Shown piece after piece: positions 7,061-8,312 of a DNA stretch of 8,312 nucleotides. The notes beneath the pieces are model-generated. The model saw only the letters and a program-made list of their open reading frames with translations. It searched no databases and was not told where the DNA came from. Numbering within the stretch: the stretch's first letter is position 1; each line of letters opens with the position of its first letter. This DNA is from DATILI01 sp035476635 (GTDB taxonomy: Bacteria > Pseudomonadota > Gammaproteobacteria > Burkholderiales > Burkholderiaceae_C). The position numbers were made by a program, and so were the translations under genes. The stretch is taken from the NCBI GenBank assembly GCA_035476635.1, contig DATILI010000136.1, positions 1 to 8,312 on the forward strand, in the 5' to 3' direction.

Positions 7061-8312
7061 CCGTCGCGAAGAGGGGGGCCACGTCGAGCGGAAAGACGAA
7101 GGCTGGCGTCTTGCTGGCCCTGGTGTTGCCGATGGCGCAGGCTGCGGGCACCAAAGTGGCGGCTCTGGCCGATCTATCGCTCGAAGAGTTGGGCCGCATC
7201 GAGGTGACTTCGGTCTCGCGCCGCGCGGAACGGTTGAGCGACGCCGCAGCGTCGATTTTTGTCATTACATCCGAAAGCATTCGGCGTTCGGGTGCCACCA
7301 CCTTGCCCGAGGCCCTGCGCCTGGCGCCCAATCTGCAGGTGACGCGCTTGAATGCCAGCCAGTACGCCATCAGCGCGCGCGGCTTCAACAACGCGATCGG
7401 CAACAAGCTGCTGGTCCTGATCGATGGCCGTACGGTCTATGCCCCCTTTTTCTCGGGTGTGTTCTGGGACCAGCAGGACGTGATGCTCGAAGACGTAGAG
7501 CGGATCGAAGTCATCAGCGGGCCGGGAGCCACCTTGTGGGGCGCGAATGCGGTCAACGGGGTGATCAACGTGATCACCAGGTCCTCGGCGGATACGCAGG
7601 GCGGCCTGGTCGTTCTGGAAGGCGGCAACCGCGAGCGCGGCGCAGCGTTCCGGTATGGCGGCGCCTTGGGTGCCGACGGGCACTTTCGGCTCTTCGCAAA
7701 GACCGCCAAGGCGGATCACACCAGCACGGCGGCCGGGGCCAGGGTGGCCGATGGGCAGGAGCGCACGCATCTTGGATGGCGCGCCGATTGGGGCGAGGCA
7801 GCGCACGGCTTCACGCTGCAGGGCGATGCCTACTCCGCAAAGACAGATGACCGCGGCTCTCTTGGCCCATTCAGGCTCGGACCGATCGAGGTTTCAGGTG
7901 CCAATCTGCTGGCGCGCCTGACCCGGCGCCTGGACGACGGCTCGGACTTTCGTGTGCAGGCGTACTACGACCATACCGACCGCATCGATGCCTTTGCCTT
8001 CCAGCCGAAGGAACGCATTTTCGATATCGAGTTCCAGCATGGCCTGCAACTCAAGGCGCACCGGATTCTCTGGGGCGGAGGCTACCGCCAGGACCGTGAC
8101 GACATCCGTACGGGGTCCTTTTTCGGCTTTGTTCCTCCTGCCCGGACGACGCGGTGGAAAAACCTGTTCATCCAGGACGAATTCGCCCTGGGCGAGCATC
8201 TCAACCTGGTGCTGGGCGCCAAGCTGGAGAGCAACCCATTCACCGGAACCGAGTCATTGCCCAGCGCGCGCCTGGAGTGGAAGCTGTCGGAGCGCAGCAT
8301 GGTGTGGAGCTC
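7057..8312 (+). CDS. TonB-dependent outer-membrane receptor, 3' end outside window
   Basis: The frame is open from ATG 7057 to the right edge, giving 418 residues of a protein whose family is usually about 650-750. It should be an outer-membrane beta-barrel with an N-terminal plug, driven by TonB-ExbB-ExbD. Residues 1-29 look like a signal peptide: basic start (Lys5, Arg6, Lys13, Lys15), hydrophobic AGVLLALVLPM, and a likely cut after AQA (27-29). IEVTSVSRR (48-56) may serve as TonB box. The plug (about 58-175) shows SIFVITSESIRRSGA, ISARGF (105-110), LLVLIDGRTVY (118-128), VERIEVISGPGATLWG (147-162) and NAVNGVINVIT (164-174). Alternating barrel strands follow. No extra N-terminal signalling domain of the FecA type is seen. 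The start overlaps the EAL gene stop as ATGA with only a weak GGGCGG upstream, so translation probably depends on coupling. The ligand is unknown. The sequence resembles receptors with a DLSLEEL...IEVTSVS N-terminus that are often found near signalling genes (recalled, not checked). Confidence 0.92.
   Translation, partial: MTVAKRGATSSGKTKAGVLLALVLPMAQAAGTKVAALADLSLEELGRIEVTSVSRRAERLSDAAASIFVITSESIRRSGATTLPEALRLAPNLQVTRLNASQYAISARGFNNAIGNKLLVLIDGRTVYAPFFSGVFWDQQDVMLEDVERIEVISGPGATLWGANAVNGVINVITRSSADTQGGLVVLEGGNRERGAAFRYGGALGADGHFRLFAKTAKADHTSTAAGARVADGQERTHLGWRADWGEAAHGFTLQGDAYSAKTDDRGSLGPFRLGPIEVSGANLLARLTRRLDDGSDFRVQAYYDHTDRIDAFAFQPKERIFDIEFQHGLQLKAHRILWGGGYRQDRDDIRTGSFFGFVPPARTTRWKNLFIQDEFALGEHLNLVLGAKLESNPFTGTESLPSARLEWKLSERSMVWS

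Noticed and set aside
7057..7200. FecA-like N-terminal signalling domain in the receptor
   Set aside because: Only about 28 residues separate the predicted signal-peptide cut from the plug, too few for the roughly 80-residue signalling domain.

Overview
The window is GC-rich and fully coding on the + strand, with four co-directional genes that are nearly back to back. Base composition, codon use and protein style suggest a proteobacterium, probably a betaproteobacterium of the Burkholderiales type. That placement is an inference from overall character, not from a marker gene. The window cuts the first and last genes.

Region 1 (1-4384) is the end of a nonribosomal peptide biosynthesis operon. 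A large NRPS, truncated at its 5' end, carries the last part of a condensation domain, a complete adenylation domain, a carrier domain and a terminal thioesterase. It is therefore the last module of an assembly line, where the peptide is released. Its stop codon overlaps the start of an Sfp-type phosphopantetheinyl transferase by one base (TGATG). This enzyme loads the cofactor onto the carrier domains, so the peptide machine and its activator are made together. My manual reading of the adenylation pocket is D-A-F-F-L-G-V-T-F-K, which suggests a branched aliphatic residue (Ile or Val).

Region 2 (4385-4441) is the only gap. It has 57 bases with an AT-rich -10-like element, a short GC hairpin without a T-tract, and a clear Shine-Dalgarno sequence for a GTG start.

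Region 3 (4442-8312) is a signalling and outer-membrane unit. A receiver-PAS-GAF-GGDEF-EAL protein has all the recognisable EAL signature residues, but its GGDEF site has degenerated to D-A-D-H-F. It should be a c-di-GMP phosphodiesterase rather than a cyclase. Its stop overlaps the start of a TonB-dependent outer-membrane receptor (ATGA), which runs off the right edge. The overlap suggests that c-di-GMP turnover and uptake or sensing at the outer membrane are expressed together.

Whether regions 1 and 3 form one functional unit (for example a secreted metallophore with its receptor and regulator) or are two adjacent units cannot be settled here. The receptor's plug resembles a widespread family often found beside signalling genes more than classical siderophore receptors. 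I saw no RNA genes, mobile elements, CRISPR arrays or long repeats.
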